Shown piece by piece: positions 1 to 11,267 of a stretch of 49,662 nt of DNA (position 1 is its first letter; each line of letters opens with the position of its first letter). Both the position numbers and the translations under genes were made by a program. The notes under the pieces are model-generated. The model searched no databases. It saw only the letters and a program-made list of their open reading frames with translations, and was not told where the DNA came from. The DNA comes from a bacterium (GTDB lineage: Bacteria; SZUA-79; Acidulodesulfobacterales; Acidulodesulfobacteraceae), in contig JAKAPT010000004.1 in the NCBI GenBank assembly GCA_021806885.1, forward strand, positions 1-49,662, given 5' to 3'.

Positions 1-1
1 G

Positions 2-3229
<3,228 letters not shown>

Positions 3230-3312
3230 TTTACACCTCAAATTAATTATATTACAATAAGATAAGAATATCAAACCGAACTGTGGCGAGCTAAGCAAGG
3301 CTAAACCGAGCG

Positions 3313-3330
3313 GCGGGCGGCACGGCCCGC
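3313..3330. repeat. GC-rich hairpin in the tatA-queE intergenic region
   Basis: Perfect 6-bp inverted repeat GCGGGC (3313-3318) and GCCCGC (3325-3330) with loop GGCACG. It sits in a conspicuously GC-rich island (about 3280-3340) inside an otherwise AT-rich divergent intergenic region. No T-tract follows on either strand, so it is not a standard terminator. It could be a REP-like repeat copy or part of a leader structure; the function is unknown. Confidence 0.5.
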
Positions 3331-3378
3331 GAAGCAATAGCCTAGATTAAAAGAACATCAGGCAAAGGAGTTGCAGGC

Positions 3379-4011
3379 ATGCTTTTTGTTAACGACATAT
3401 TTTACAGCATACAGGGCGAATCCTCCTTTGCCGGATACCCCTGCCTTTTTATAAGGCTGGCCGGATGCAATATAAACTGTTCTTATTGCGATACGCCTGA
3501 CGCCCTTTCCATAGAAGATTCCCGCCAGATGAAGACAGAAGAGATTATGTGCGAACTCACGGGGCTTTCAAAAAACATAAAACTTGTGGAAATTACGGGG
3601 GGAGAGCCGCTTATGCAGGAAGGGGTCCATGATTTATTCAAGGTCCTTATCGGTTCAGGCTATAAGATTCTCCTTGAAACAAACGGGACCATCGTTTTAA
3701 GGGATGTTCCGCAGGAGGTCGTGAAAATAGTGGATATAAAATGTCCTTCGAGCGGCTTTTCGGGATACGTCGATTATAAAAACCTGGAATATATCAAGGA
3801 AGACGACGAAATAAAATTTGTCATAGGAACCGAAGAGGATTATAATTTCGCTAAAAATTTTCTTCTGGAGCAACCCCTTAAAACACAAAAAATTATTTTT
3901 TCACCTGTTGCGGGCAGGATTGCCCCGGGCGAGCTTGCCTTAAAGATTTTAAAAGACGAAATAAGCGTTAGGCTGGGACTTCAGATACACAAGGTTATAA
4001 ACCTTAAATAG
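3379..4011 (+). CDS. queE: 7-carboxy-7-deazaguanine synthase (radical SAM)
   Basis: Radical SAM enzyme of queuosine and 7-deazaguanine biosynthesis that converts 6-carboxytetrahydropterin to 7-carboxy-7-deazaguanine. The N-terminus MLFVNDIFYSIQGES and the CX3CX2C cluster site (C30, C34, C37 in LAGCNINCSYCDTP) are typical of the family, followed by TGGEPLMQ and VDIKCPSSG. The length of 210 aa matches the compact fold. AAAGGAG lies eight bases upstream of the ATG. No queC, queD or queF is adjacent, so this is an isolated member of the pathway here. It converges tail to tail, 3 bases apart, with the membrane-protein gene on the minus strand. Confidence 0.93.
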   Translation: MLFVNDIFYSIQGESSFAGYPCLFIRLAGCNINCSYCDTPDALSIEDSRQMKTEEIMCELTGLSKNIKLVEITGGEPLMQEGVHDLFKVLIGSGYKILLETNGTIVLRDVPQEVVKIVDIKCPSSGFSGYVDYKNLEYIKEDDEIKFVIGTEEDYNFAKNFLLEQPLKTQKIIFSPVAGRIAPGELALKILKDEISVRLGLQIHKVINLK

Positions 4012-4014
4012 GGA

Positions 4015-4440
4015 TCAATCCTGCGCCATCCTTCCGCCCTTTCCCGAAAGGGTCATGATGTTATTGAATATAAATATAAAAATGCCTGTAAACTCCGCTG
4101 CTGCAAACACAGACAGAGACAACACCTGTATCAACCTGTATGGGGCGTCATCCGAGACTATCCAGGTGAACGACATGCCCAGGAGTCCGATATTGGTAAG
4201 AAAAAATTGGATAGTTATTAATTTTTCGCTGTATAAATTAAACCCGCTAAACCTCGGGAGTACGTGATACCCCACCGAGTATATCATCATCGCCACGAAG
4301 CCGAGAAGAAGGAGGTGAACATGGGTTAAAAGGAGATATGACGCGGAATATGGGTAAATTGCCATGATAAGCCCTATGAAGGCGCCTAAAAGCAGGTATG
4401 TTAAAGAAGCGATCGTAAAATATTTGACTATGGGATTCAT
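4015..4440 (-). CDS. Small four-helix membrane protein resembling part of a heme-copper oxidase subunit I
   Basis: 141 aa with four predicted membrane helices, beginning MNPIVKYFTIASLTYLLLGAF. The second segment contains a histidine-rich motif, THVHLLLLGFVAMMIYSVGYHVLPRF (H40, H42, H59), which recalls heme-liganding helices of NorB/CcoN-type oxidase subunit I proteins, but the protein is far too short for a catalytic subunit. Short stand-alone proteins of this type exist in several anaerobes; their role is not known to me. The C-terminus is short and polar (SGKGGRMAQD). It lies 95 bases downstream of nth on the same strand, and could be the last gene of that unit or separately expressed. Heme binding is inference only. 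Confidence 0.6.
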   Translation of the reverse strand: MNPIVKYFTIASLTYLLLGAFIGLIMAIYPYSASYLLLTHVHLLLLGFVAMMIYSVGYHVLPRFSGFNLYSEKLITIQFFLTNIGLLGMSFTWIVSDDAPYRLIQVLSLSVFAAAEFTGIFIFIFNNIMTLSGKGGRMAQD

Positions 4441-4535
4441 ATAATTATCAAGAGATTTTACATGCGTTTAAAGAATTAATAAATGATAAAAGTCACCAAA
4501 CCAAAACCGCAAAGCCCCTGCGCCGTAAATGGGGA

Positions 4536-5189
4536 CTACGACATTCTTTTTCCCTTGTAATAAAGGCAGTACGGATTTATGAAGCATTCAGGGCATTTCG
4601 GGTTTCTTGCGGCGCAAAGCGTCCTTCCATGATAAACAAGCCACCTGTGCATTTTCATCCATAATTGCTTTGGAATGACGGAGGTTAGATCTTCCTCAGT
4701 TTTTTCGGGGGTATTTGAATTCGCAAGGCCTATCCTGTTTGATACCCGGAAGACATGTGTGTCGACAGGAAACCTGTCCTCGTTAAAGTATGTTCCAAGA
4801 ATGACATTGGCGGATTTTCTTCCAACCCCTGGAAGACCGGTCAGGGCGTCGAAATCATTAGGGACGCTATTTTTATAATTCCTTGAGAGAATTTGGGAGG
4901 TCGCTATAAGATTTTTTGCCTTGTTATGGTACATCCCGCATGTTTTGATTTCTTCCTCAAAATCACTTAAGGGCACATTAGCCAGGTCGGAGGGTTTTGA
5001 ATATTTTTTAAATAATTTTTCTGTTATTATGTTGACCCTTTTATCGGTGCACTGAGCGGACAAAACGACGGCGATGAGGAGCTGGAAGGAGTTGTTAAAA
5101 TTTAAAAACGGCTTTATCTCACCGTAATTCTTTTCAAATAGATTTATTATTTTATCTATTTCTGCTGCTTTTAGCCTTGAGGGTCCCAT
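4536..5189 (-). CDS. nth: Endonuclease III (DNA glycosylase/AP lyase)
   Basis: Base-excision repair enzyme that removes oxidised pyrimidines and cleaves at abasic sites. The helix-hairpin-helix LPGVGRKSANVILG contains the catalytic lysine (K125) and PVDTHVFRVSNR contains the catalytic aspartate (D143). The C-terminal [4Fe-4S] loop is canonical, C192-X6-C199-X2-C202-X5-C208. The length of 217 aa is normal. It starts 10 bases after the ndk stop and appears to be the tail of the fum-suc-kor-ndk unit. No strong Shine-Dalgarno is visible, which suits translation in an operon. Confidence 0.95.
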   Translation of the reverse strand: MGPSRLKAAEIDKIINLFEKNYGEIKPFLNFNNSFQLLIAVVLSAQCTDKRVNIITEKLFKKYSKPSDLANVPLSDFEEEIKTCGMYHNKAKNLIATSQILSRNYKNSVPNDFDALTGLPGVGRKSANVILGTYFNEDRFPVDTHVFRVSNRIGLANSNTPEKTEEDLTSVIPKQLWMKMHRWLVYHGRTLCAARNPKCPECFINPYCLYYKGKRMS

Positions 5190-5199
5190 ATTTTAAAAA

Positions 5200-5625
5200 C
5201 TAAAGGATTTCGAAAACATTGAAAAAATAGGGGATTTCAAACCGGGCGGATTCGGGGGAATCCGACCCATGGACTACATTTCTTTCAATGCTTTCCGCAA
5301 ACATCTTTCTTATGGTGCCCTCTTTTGCGTCCTTTGGATTTGTGGCTCCCATTATCTCCCTGTTTCCTGCTATAGCGTTTTCTCCGGAAAGGACCATCAG
5401 GACAACCGGACCTTCGGTCATAAAGGAAACAAGGCTGTTAAAAAAAGGTCTTTCCCTGTGTACGTAATAAAAACCCTCGGCCTGGCTTTTTGTAAGATGG
5501 ACCTTTTTTATGGATTTTATTTCGAATCCTTTTTCTTCAAATATTTGAATTATTTTACCGGTGTGGCCCGCTTTCACGCCGTCCGGCTTGATTATGGACA
5601 AGGTTTTTTCTATCATTTCAGGCAT
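5200..5625 (-). CDS. ndk: Nucleoside diphosphate kinase
   Basis: Transfers the gamma phosphate between nucleoside triphosphates and diphosphates through a phosphohistidine. The family features are [17 protein letters not shown] near the N-terminus, the active site [12 protein letters not shown] with H119, and an aromatic C-terminal segment. The length of 141 aa is standard. The start is ambiguous between MPEMIEK (ATG at 5625) and the ATG three codons later; AAGGA lies 2 bases from the first and 11 from the second. It sits directly after the 2-oxoglutarate oxidoreductase genes and next to sucCD, consistent with exchanging phosphate made by succinyl-CoA synthetase. Confidence 0.96.
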   Translation of the reverse strand: MPEMIEKTLSIIKPDGVKAGHTGKIIQIFEEKGFEIKSIKKVHLTKSQAEGFYYVHRERPFFNSLVSFMTEGPVVLMVLSGENAIAGNREIMGATNPKDAKEGTIRKMFAESIERNVVHGSDSPESARFEIPYFFNVFEIL

Positions 5626-5639
5626 ATTCCTTATTTAGT

Positions 5640-6188
5640 TTATTTTTTTATTTTCCCTGCGAGCTCAAAGCCGATTTCAAGGGCCTTTTTATTATAGTCC
5701 TCAAACCCCTTTGGCACCCTTTTAAGGAGGGCTTTTTCAATTGAGTCATGCGAAACGATGCCCGATAATTCAACAAGGACCCCTAAGGCAATTATGTTGA
5801 GCCCTAATAGCTTGCCCAATCCTTCCCTTGCGGACTTAACCAGGTCAAGCGAGTAAAGCTTTCCCTTCGCTTTTGAATGGTCGCTGACAAGTTCGCTGTC
5901 GACAATTATAACCCCGTCGTCTTTTACGTCCCCCGCATATTTTGAAAACGACTCCTGGGTGAGGGCGACCATGTAATCTACCCTGGTAGCCTTTGGGTAT
6001 TCGATATTTTCATCGGAAATAATTACCTCCGATTTGCTTGAGCCCCCCCTTGCCTCCGGTCCGTATGACTGGGTTTGAACGGCGTTTTTATTTTCATAGC
6101 TTATTGCGGCATCAGCAAGTATTATTCCCGCGAGAATAAGGCCCTGCCCGCCTGAACCCGCAAACCTGAACTCGGTCCTGCTATTCAT
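5640..6188 (-). CDS. korC: 2-oxoglutarate:ferredoxin oxidoreductase, gamma subunit
   Basis: The start MNSRTEFRFAGSGGQGLILAG is diagnostic for the gamma domain of 2-oxoacid:ferredoxin oxidoreductases, and SYGPEARGG is another conserved stretch of the CoA-associated gamma fold. At 182 aa it has family length. It is the last of four kor genes read D-A-B-C, 39 bases after the beta subunit, so it completes the heterotetramer. The complex interconverts 2-oxoglutarate plus CoA and succinyl-CoA plus CO2 using ferredoxin. Substrate assignment rests on the adjacent sucCD and fumarase genes; on sequence alone a different 2-oxoacid is possible. Confidence 0.93.
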   Translation of the reverse strand: MNSRTEFRFAGSGGQGLILAGIILADAAISYENKNAVQTQSYGPEARGGSSKSEVIISDENIEYPKATRVDYMVALTQESFSKYAGDVKDDGVIIVDSELVSDHSKAKGKLYSLDLVKSAREGLGKLLGLNIIALGVLVELSGIVSHDSIEKALLKRVPKGFEDYNKKALEIGFELAGKIKK

Positions 6189-6227
6189 TATAATGACCCC
6201 TTTTATTGTTATTGATTTTGAAAGTTA

Positions 6228-7055
6228 TTATTTTGCCTTAACCGATTCCAGAACCCTGTAGTATTCCTCAGAAAATTCAGGGGCATCTTTTTTATTGTAC
6301 AAAACCCCGGTTTTAAACTTGCCTTCCATGGCTTCAGGGGCCAAATTTTCCGCGGCCCTCACGTTCACGGCCCTTTCCTTCTGGTATTTAATCATTTCGG
6401 CTGGGGATTTCATTTTGTTCCTTCTTCCATAGGAAATATGGCAGTTGGTAATAATATCCAGAACGGAAAATCCCTTGTGGTTCATCGCCTCCGAGATGAA
6501 TTTCTCGAGCTGAACAGCATGGTAAGACGTTGACCTCCCTACCCAGGTAGCCCCTGCAGCCTGGGCGAGCGCGCAAACGTCAAAAGGCTGGTCTATGCTT
6601 CCAAACGGCGTGGTCGTTGAAAAACTGCCTTTTGGCTGAGTAGGCGATGCCTGCCCGCCGGTCATGCCGTATGTGTAGTTGTTGAAAACAATCAGGGTTA
6701 TATCTATGTTCCTTCTTGCGGCGTGGATAAAATGGTTTCCCCCGATAGCAAGGGCGTCCCCGTCCCCTGAAATCGTAATAACCTTAAGGCGGGGCTTAAA
6801 CATCTTTATTCCTATGGAAAATGTAAGCGCCCTGCCATGTGTGGTATGAATCGTATTGAAATCAACATATCCCGGAAGCCTCGAGGCGCAGCCGATTCCG
6901 GATGCTATAACCACATCGTCCTTCGCGTATCCGTTTTTATGTATAGCCCTTATGAGGGACTTAAGGATTATCCCGTCACCGCATCCCGGGCACCAGATAT
7001 GGGGAAGCGTATTTTTTCTCAGGTATTTTTCGTAATCAAATTTTGTTTTTTCCAT
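6228..7055 (-). CDS. korB: 2-oxoglutarate:ferredoxin oxidoreductase, beta (TPP-binding) subunit
   Basis: Thiamine-pyrophosphate and Mg-binding catalytic subunit. IWCPGCGDGIILKSL carries the conserved CxGC, GIGCASRLPGYV follows, and SGDGDALAIGGNHFIHAARRN ends in NNYTYGMTGGQ, the GDG(X)n-NN type TPP motif. The 275-aa length fits the KorB/PorB class. AAGGAGA lies upstream of the ATG. The conserved HTTHGRALTFSIG segment is typical of 2-oxoglutarate and 2-oxoacid forms. It sits between korA and korC in a tight same-strand operon. Confidence 0.95.
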   Translation of the reverse strand: MEKTKFDYEKYLRKNTLPHIWCPGCGDGIILKSLIRAIHKNGYAKDDVVIASGIGCASRLPGYVDFNTIHTTHGRALTFSIGIKMFKPRLKVITISGDGDALAIGGNHFIHAARRNIDITLIVFNNYTYGMTGGQASPTQPKGSFSTTTPFGSIDQPFDVCALAQAAGATWVGRSTSYHAVQLEKFISEAMNHKGFSVLDIITNCHISYGRRNKMKSPAEMIKYQKERAVNVRAAENLAPEAMEGKFKTGVLYNKKDAPEFSEEYYRVLESVKAK

Positions 7056-7074
7056 AATAATTGTCTCCTTGGTT

Positions 7075-8211
7075 TCAGAGGCTTGAAATTTCTTTTATGC
7101 TGGCATATATCATGTCGGGGGTGATGGGCTCTCCATTTACAACGTTAAGGCCGCGGACATAGCTTCCACAGGCATTGCGCTCCACCTCGAGGATTACCTG
7201 TCCCATATTCATTTCAGGGACGAGGATTTTTTTTGCCCTTTTCGCAAGCCTTGAAACCTGTTCGTCCGGAAAGGGCCAGATGGTTATGGGCCTGAACATG
7301 CCGGCTTTTATTCCGTCCTCCCTCGCCATGGAAATAGCCTGCCTTGCGGAACGGGAGGTAGAGCCATAGGCAACGACAAGTATTTCCGCGTCCCCGGTCA
7401 AGAATTCCTCAAATTTCTCTATATCCTTTATGTTTTTATATATCTTGTCGTAAAGCCATTTCTGGGCATCCTGTATAATGTCGATTTTTTGTGAAGGAAA
7501 TCCGGTTTCACTGTGGATAAGGCCTGTTACATGATAACGGTATCCCTCTCCCATCGGGGCAAGCGGGGTTACCTTGCCGCTTTTGAAATTATAGGGCTTG
7601 TATTCCTCCGGAGGAATATCCGGAAGGGCGGTATCTATGATTTCAACATCCTTTTTTTCGGGTATGACAACCTTTTCCCTCATATGGCCGATAATTTCGT
7701 CTGTAAGTATCATCACGGGAGTTCTGTATTTTAAGGCAAGATTAAATGCCCTTATGGTCTCGTAAAATGATTCGTTGACGCTGGACGGGGTAATGGCGAT
7801 AATGGCATGGTCTCCATGCGTGCCCCACCTTGCCTGCATTATATCGCTCTGGGCGGGAAGGGTCGGTAAGCCCGTAGAGGGCCCCCCCCTCATAACGTTA
7901 ATTATTACGCAGGGGATTTCGCACATTGAGGCATAGCCTATATGTTCCTGCTTCAGGGATATTCCCGGTCCCGATGAGGCGGTAAGGGCCTTTGCGCCGG
8001 CCAATGAGGCCCCGAGCACCGCGCCAAGGGCGGCAATTTCATCCTCCATCTGGATACACACGCCTCCAATCCTGACAAGCCTGCTCGAAAGGATTTCTAT
8101 CACCTCGGAAGATGGCGTTATAGGATATCCTGCCATAAAATTGCAGCCGGCAAGAAGGGCTCCCTCAGCTATGGCTTCGTTTCCCTGCATCAGCCTGATA
8201 TTTTGTGCCAT
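7075..8211 (-). CDS. korA: 2-oxoglutarate:ferredoxin oxidoreductase, alpha subunit
   Basis: Pyrimidine-binding subunit of the oxidoreductase. The N-terminal region has GNEAIAEGALLAGCNFMAGYPITPSSE, the YPITPS motif of the family, followed by EDEIAALGAVLGASLAGAKALTASSGPG, with the glutamate that activates TPP in the EDE stretch. The C-terminal transketolase-like domain contains VVAYGSTSRSARQA and FRPITIWPFP. The length of 378 aa matches separate KorA proteins, with the gamma domain encoded apart. The gene is 13 bases after korD and 19 before korB, which supports co-translation. Confidence 0.95.
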   Translation of the reverse strand: MAQNIRLMQGNEAIAEGALLAGCNFMAGYPITPSSEVIEILSSRLVRIGGVCIQMEDEIAALGAVLGASLAGAKALTASSGPGISLKQEHIGYASMCEIPCVIINVMRGGPSTGLPTLPAQSDIMQARWGTHGDHAIIAITPSSVNESFYETIRAFNLALKYRTPVMILTDEIIGHMREKVVIPEKKDVEIIDTALPDIPPEEYKPYNFKSGKVTPLAPMGEGYRYHVTGLIHSETGFPSQKIDIIQDAQKWLYDKIYKNIKDIEKFEEFLTGDAEILVVAYGSTSRSARQAISMAREDGIKAGMFRPITIWPFPDEQVSRLAKRAKKILVPEMNMGQVILEVERNACGSYVRGLNVVNGEPITPDMIYASIKEISSL

Positions 8212-8224
8212 TTATTTTTCCTCC

Positions 8225-8566
8225 TTATTCGACGCTTATTGAAAAATCTGGACAGAGAAATTCACATATATTGCATTTGGTGCATTTTGAGATGTCAACG
8301 ACCCTGGCCACTTCCCTTTCCATGATAAGGACCTTTTCGGGGCAGAACTGGACGCAGATTTCGCAGCCCTTGCAATAGTTTATGATAATATCTATTTTTA
8401 CCTGCCCCTTTTTCCCTTCTCCTTTGACCTCTTTTATCCTGAGATTATCCTTTACCCTTATTTGGGATGATGCCTGGGCCTGGTTTTCCGTTTCAACCTC
8501 GCAGGCCTTGAAATTTGTTATGACTACGGTTGACTGATTTGAATTACTGTTTTCTTTTTCAGTCAC
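8225..8566 (-). CDS. korD: 2-oxoglutarate:ferredoxin oxidoreductase, delta (2[4Fe-4S] ferredoxin) subunit
   Basis: Electron-transfer subunit. The C-terminal half has two complete clusters: CKGCEICVQFCP and CTKCNICEFLCP. About 55 N-terminal residues precede the ferredoxin fold and are polar and low in complexity (TEKENSNSNQS, EVKGEGKKGQVK), longer than usual for this subunit. It is the first kor gene, 32 bases after sucD, and is followed closely by korA. It should pass electrons between the TPP site and a soluble ferredoxin. Confidence 0.93.
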   Translation of the reverse strand: MTEKENSNSNQSTVVITNFKACEVETENQAQASSQIRVKDNLRIKEVKGEGKKGQVKIDIIINYCKGCEICVQFCPEKVLIMEREVARVVDISKCTKCNICEFLCPDFSISVE

Positions 8567-8598
8567 TTTTACCTCCAGAAGAAATTAATTTTATAATG

Positions 8599-9477
8599 TT
8601 ATGATAATTTTAACGCTTTTTTTGCGGTATCCCCGATGACGGACGGGTTATCGGCGATGTATACGCCATTTTTTTCAAGCGTTTTGAGTTTGTCGGAGGC
8701 GGTACCTTTCCCGCCTGAAATTATTGCCCCCGCATGTCCCATCCTTTTGCCCTCGGGCGCGGTCTTTCCCGCTATAAAGCCTATCACCGGTTTTTTCATA
8801 TTTTTCTTTATGAATTCGGAGGCTTCTTCTTCAGCTGTTCCGCCTATTTCCCCTATCATGACAACCGCACTGGTTTCCGGATCGTCTTCAAACATTTTTA
8901 AAAGAGGGATAAAGGGGGTTCCTATTATAGGGTCCCCGCCTATTCCTATGCATGTTGTTTCCCCGAGTCCTGCCTTTGTAAGCTGGTCCACCGCTTCATA
9001 GGTAAGGGTTCCGCTTCTCGAAAGCACCCCTATTTTTCCTTTTTTATGTATGAAGCCGGGCATTATTCCAATTTTACATTCATCCGCGGTGATAACCCCC
9101 GGACAGTTAGGCCCTATCATGATGGAATTGGACGAGTTAAGGGCGGCCTTGACATTGAGCATGTCCATAACGGGTATACCTTCGGTTATACAAACAATCA
9201 AGGGAATTTCGGCTTCTATTGCCTCGATTATGCCGGAAGCGGCAAAACCTGCGGGGACAAAAACCATGGTGGCATCAATCCTGTGGGTTTTTTTTGCCTC
9301 GTCTATTGTATTATACACGGGGACGGAATTGTTAAACCTTGACCCTCCTTTGAAAGGCGTTACCCCGGCCACGATTTTTGTTCCGTATTCAAGGCATTTT
9401 GTAGCATGGAAGGAGCCCTCCTTTCCCGTTATACCCTGAACAAGGACGTTGGTATTTTTGTTAACAAGAATGCTCAT
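8599..9477 (-). CDS. sucD: Succinyl-CoA synthetase alpha subunit (ADP-forming)
   Basis: Phosphohistidine- and CoA-binding subunit. The Rossmann N-terminus [22 protein letters not shown], CoA-site region [11 protein letters not shown] and the phosphohistidine loop [14 protein letters not shown] near the C-terminus are canonical. The length of 292 aa is standard. It lies 40 bases after sucC and precedes korD, so the operon holds two consecutive citric-acid-cycle steps. It can run in either direction: substrate-level ATP formation, or succinyl-CoA formation feeding the reductive carboxylase KOR. Confidence 0.97.
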   Translation of the reverse strand: MSILVNKNTNVLVQGITGKEGSFHATKCLEYGTKIVAGVTPFKGGSRFNNSVPVYNTIDEAKKTHRIDATMVFVPAGFAASGIIEAIEAEIPLIVCITEGIPVMDMLNVKAALNSSNSIMIGPNCPGVITADECKIGIMPGFIHKKGKIGVLSRSGTLTYEAVDQLTKAGLGETTCIGIGGDPIIGTPFIPLLKMFEDDPETSAVVMIGEIGGTAEEEASEFIKKNMKKPVIGFIAGKTAPEGKRMGHAGAIISGGKGTASDKLKTLEKNGVYIADNPSVIGDTAKKALKLS

Positions 9478-9517
9478 CGATACTTTACCTTGTAATTTAT
9501 AAAAAGTCGGTTAATGT

Positions 9518-10681
9518 TTATTTTTTGACTATTTCGGATATTTTTTTTGCCCCGTCGGCAAGGCTTCTGCCGACGATGAAATTCATTCCCGAGTTTTCGA
9601 TCAGCCTTGCGGCCTCTTCGGCGTTTGTGCCCTCAAGCCTCACGACGACGGGAAGCGTAAGCCCGATATTTTTTGCGGCTGTAACCACCCCTTCGGCAAC
9701 CATGTCGCATTTGACTATCCCGCCGAATATGTTTATGAATATCCCCTTGACCTTTTTATCGGACAGGAGAATATTGAAAGCCGTTTCGACCCTTTTTGAA
9801 TCTGCCGTCCCTCCGACGTCAAGAAAGTTCGCGGGGGATGCGCCGAATTCCTTTATCGTATCCATGGTGGCCATCGCGAGGCCTGCCCCGTTCACCATGC
9901 AACCGACGTTACCGTCGAGCTTTATATAATTAAGACCCGCGTTTTTTGCCTTAACCTCAAGCGGGTTTTCTTCTCCCTCGTCTATATAATCATTAAAATA
10001 GGGATGCCTGAAAATGGAATTGTCGTCAAGAATAATCTTGGCATCGAGGGGGATAAACTCGTTGGAGGAGGTAAGTATCAAAGGATTTATCTCCAGCATG
10101 GACATGTCTTCCCTGATGAAGGCGTCATAAAGATGGAACAGAAGGCCTGAAAGGTCCCCAAGAAATGTTTTATCAAGGCCGAGAAATAAAAGTATTTTTA
10201 AAACATGATGGGACCTCAAACCGTGGAAAGGTTTAATTGAAATGGTCAGTATCTTTTCGGGGTGGGATTTTGAAACCTCTTCGATTTCCATTCCCCCTTC
10301 GGCGCTGACTACAAATGCTACCGCGGCATTTTTCCTGTCAACGGTAAGGGAAAGGTAAAATTCCTTTGATATCTGGGCGCCGGATTCAACAAGGACTTTT
10401 CTTACTATCTTGCCCTCCTTTCCCGTCTGCGCGGTCACGAGGGTCATGCCGAGCATTTTTTCGGCTATTGACCTTGCCTCATCCCCGGATTTAGCAATTT
10501 TTACCCCTCCTCCCTTTCCCCTTCCGCCCGCGTGAACCTGCGCCTTTACTACGACGATAGGGGACAAGAGGGTCTGGTAAGCCCTGTAGACTTCCTCCGG
10601 GCTGTGGCAGAGGATGGAGCCCAGGGTTTTTATCCCGTGCTTGTTTAAAATTTCTTTTGCCTGGTATTCATGAATATCCAT
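9518..10681 (-). CDS. sucC: Succinyl-CoA synthetase beta subunit (ADP-forming)
   Basis: ATP-grasp subunit of succinyl-CoA synthetase. The start MDIHEYQAKEILNKHGI is nearly invariant in the family. VVVKAQVHAGGRGKGGGVK forms the nucleotide-grasp region, and MATMDTIKEFGASPANFLDVGGTA with FINIFGGIVKCD forms the ligase CoA domain. The 387-aa length is normal. It is preceded 34 bases earlier by the fumarase beta gene and followed by sucD. The assignment as ADP-forming follows the usual bacterial situation; nucleotide specificity is not proven by sequence. Confidence 0.97.
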   Translation of the reverse strand: MDIHEYQAKEILNKHGIKTLGSILCHSPEEVYRAYQTLLSPIVVVKAQVHAGGRGKGGGVKIAKSGDEARSIAEKMLGMTLVTAQTGKEGKIVRKVLVESGAQISKEFYLSLTVDRKNAAVAFVVSAEGGMEIEEVSKSHPEKILTISIKPFHGLRSHHVLKILLFLGLDKTFLGDLSGLLFHLYDAFIREDMSMLEINPLILTSSNEFIPLDAKIILDDNSIFRHPYFNDYIDEGEENPLEVKAKNAGLNYIKLDGNVGCMVNGAGLAMATMDTIKEFGASPANFLDVGGTADSKRVETAFNILLSDKKVKGIFINIFGGIVKCDMVAEGVVTAAKNIGLTLPVVVRLEGTNAEEAARLIENSGMNFIVGRSLADGAKKISEIVKK

Positions 10682-10715
10682 AAAAATCCCTTTATGTTTG
10701 GCTATTTAAAAAAGG

Positions 10716-11267
10716 TTAAATTTTATTTTCAAAATCCAGCCTGCCCTTTTCGTAAAGGTCTCCCCCATACATGTCGTTCACCACGTAGGCGGGAAAGTCC
10801 TTAACCACAAGCTCCCTTACGGCTTCGGATAAAAGATCCTCATAAGCGATAATCCTGCTGGATCTAATCGACTTTGAAATTAATGCCCCGGCCCCCCCTA
10901 TTGCCCCAAAGTATACGGCCTTATATTTCTTAAGGGCATCTTTTACTTCCTGGGATCTTTTTCCCTTGCCTATCATTCCCTTTAGCCCCAGGGCTATTAA
11001 GGCAGGGGCATATTTGTCCATTCTGTAGCTTGTAGTCGGACCAGCAGATCCAATAACTTCCCCAGGTTTTGCGGGAGTAGGGCCTACATAATAAATAATT
11101 TGCCCATTTATGTCAAACGGAAGTGGTTTTGCTTCCTCTATAAGTTTTATAAGCCTGTAATGCGCCTGGTCCCTAGCAGTGTATATTTTACCGCTTATAA
11201 GAACCTGGTCTCCTGCCCTAAGGCCGGCTATAATTTCATCCGTAAGCGGAGGCGTTAATTTTTTCAT
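10716..11267 (-). CDS. fumB: Class I fumarate hydratase, beta subunit
   Basis: C-terminal subunit of a heterodimeric oxygen-sensitive [4Fe-4S] fumarase. The track start at 11300 is too early: the ATG at 11267 overlaps the alpha-subunit TGA in an ATGA arrangement, and the product then begins MKKLTPPLTDEIIAGLRAGD as in the family. Conserved features are ARDQAHYRL, IIYYVGPTPAKPG, GSAGPTTSYRMD and the late segment AVYFGAIGGAGAL. The length from this start is 183 aa. The related tartrate dehydratase beta subunit is the main alternative, but the sucCD and kor neighbours favour fumarase. The gene symbol is descriptive of the beta subunit and is not the E. coli FumB. Confidence 0.9.
   Translation of the reverse strand: MKKLTPPLTDEIIAGLRAGDQVLISGKIYTARDQAHYRLIKLIEEAKPLPFDINGQIIYYVGPTPAKPGEVIGSAGPTTSYRMDKYAPALIALGLKGMIGKGKRSQEVKDALKKYKAVYFGAIGGAGALISKSIRSSRIIAYEDLLSEAVRELVVKDFPAYVVNDMYGGDLYEKGRLDFENKI

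Noticed and set aside
3341-3378. Possible preQ1 riboswitch before queE
   Set aside because: No recognisable preQ1 aptamer sequence or pseudoknot pattern could be identified in the leader.
9046-9439. Two plus-strand ORFs of 98 and 129 aa
   Set aside because: Both are antisense to sucD, whose motifs are unambiguous.
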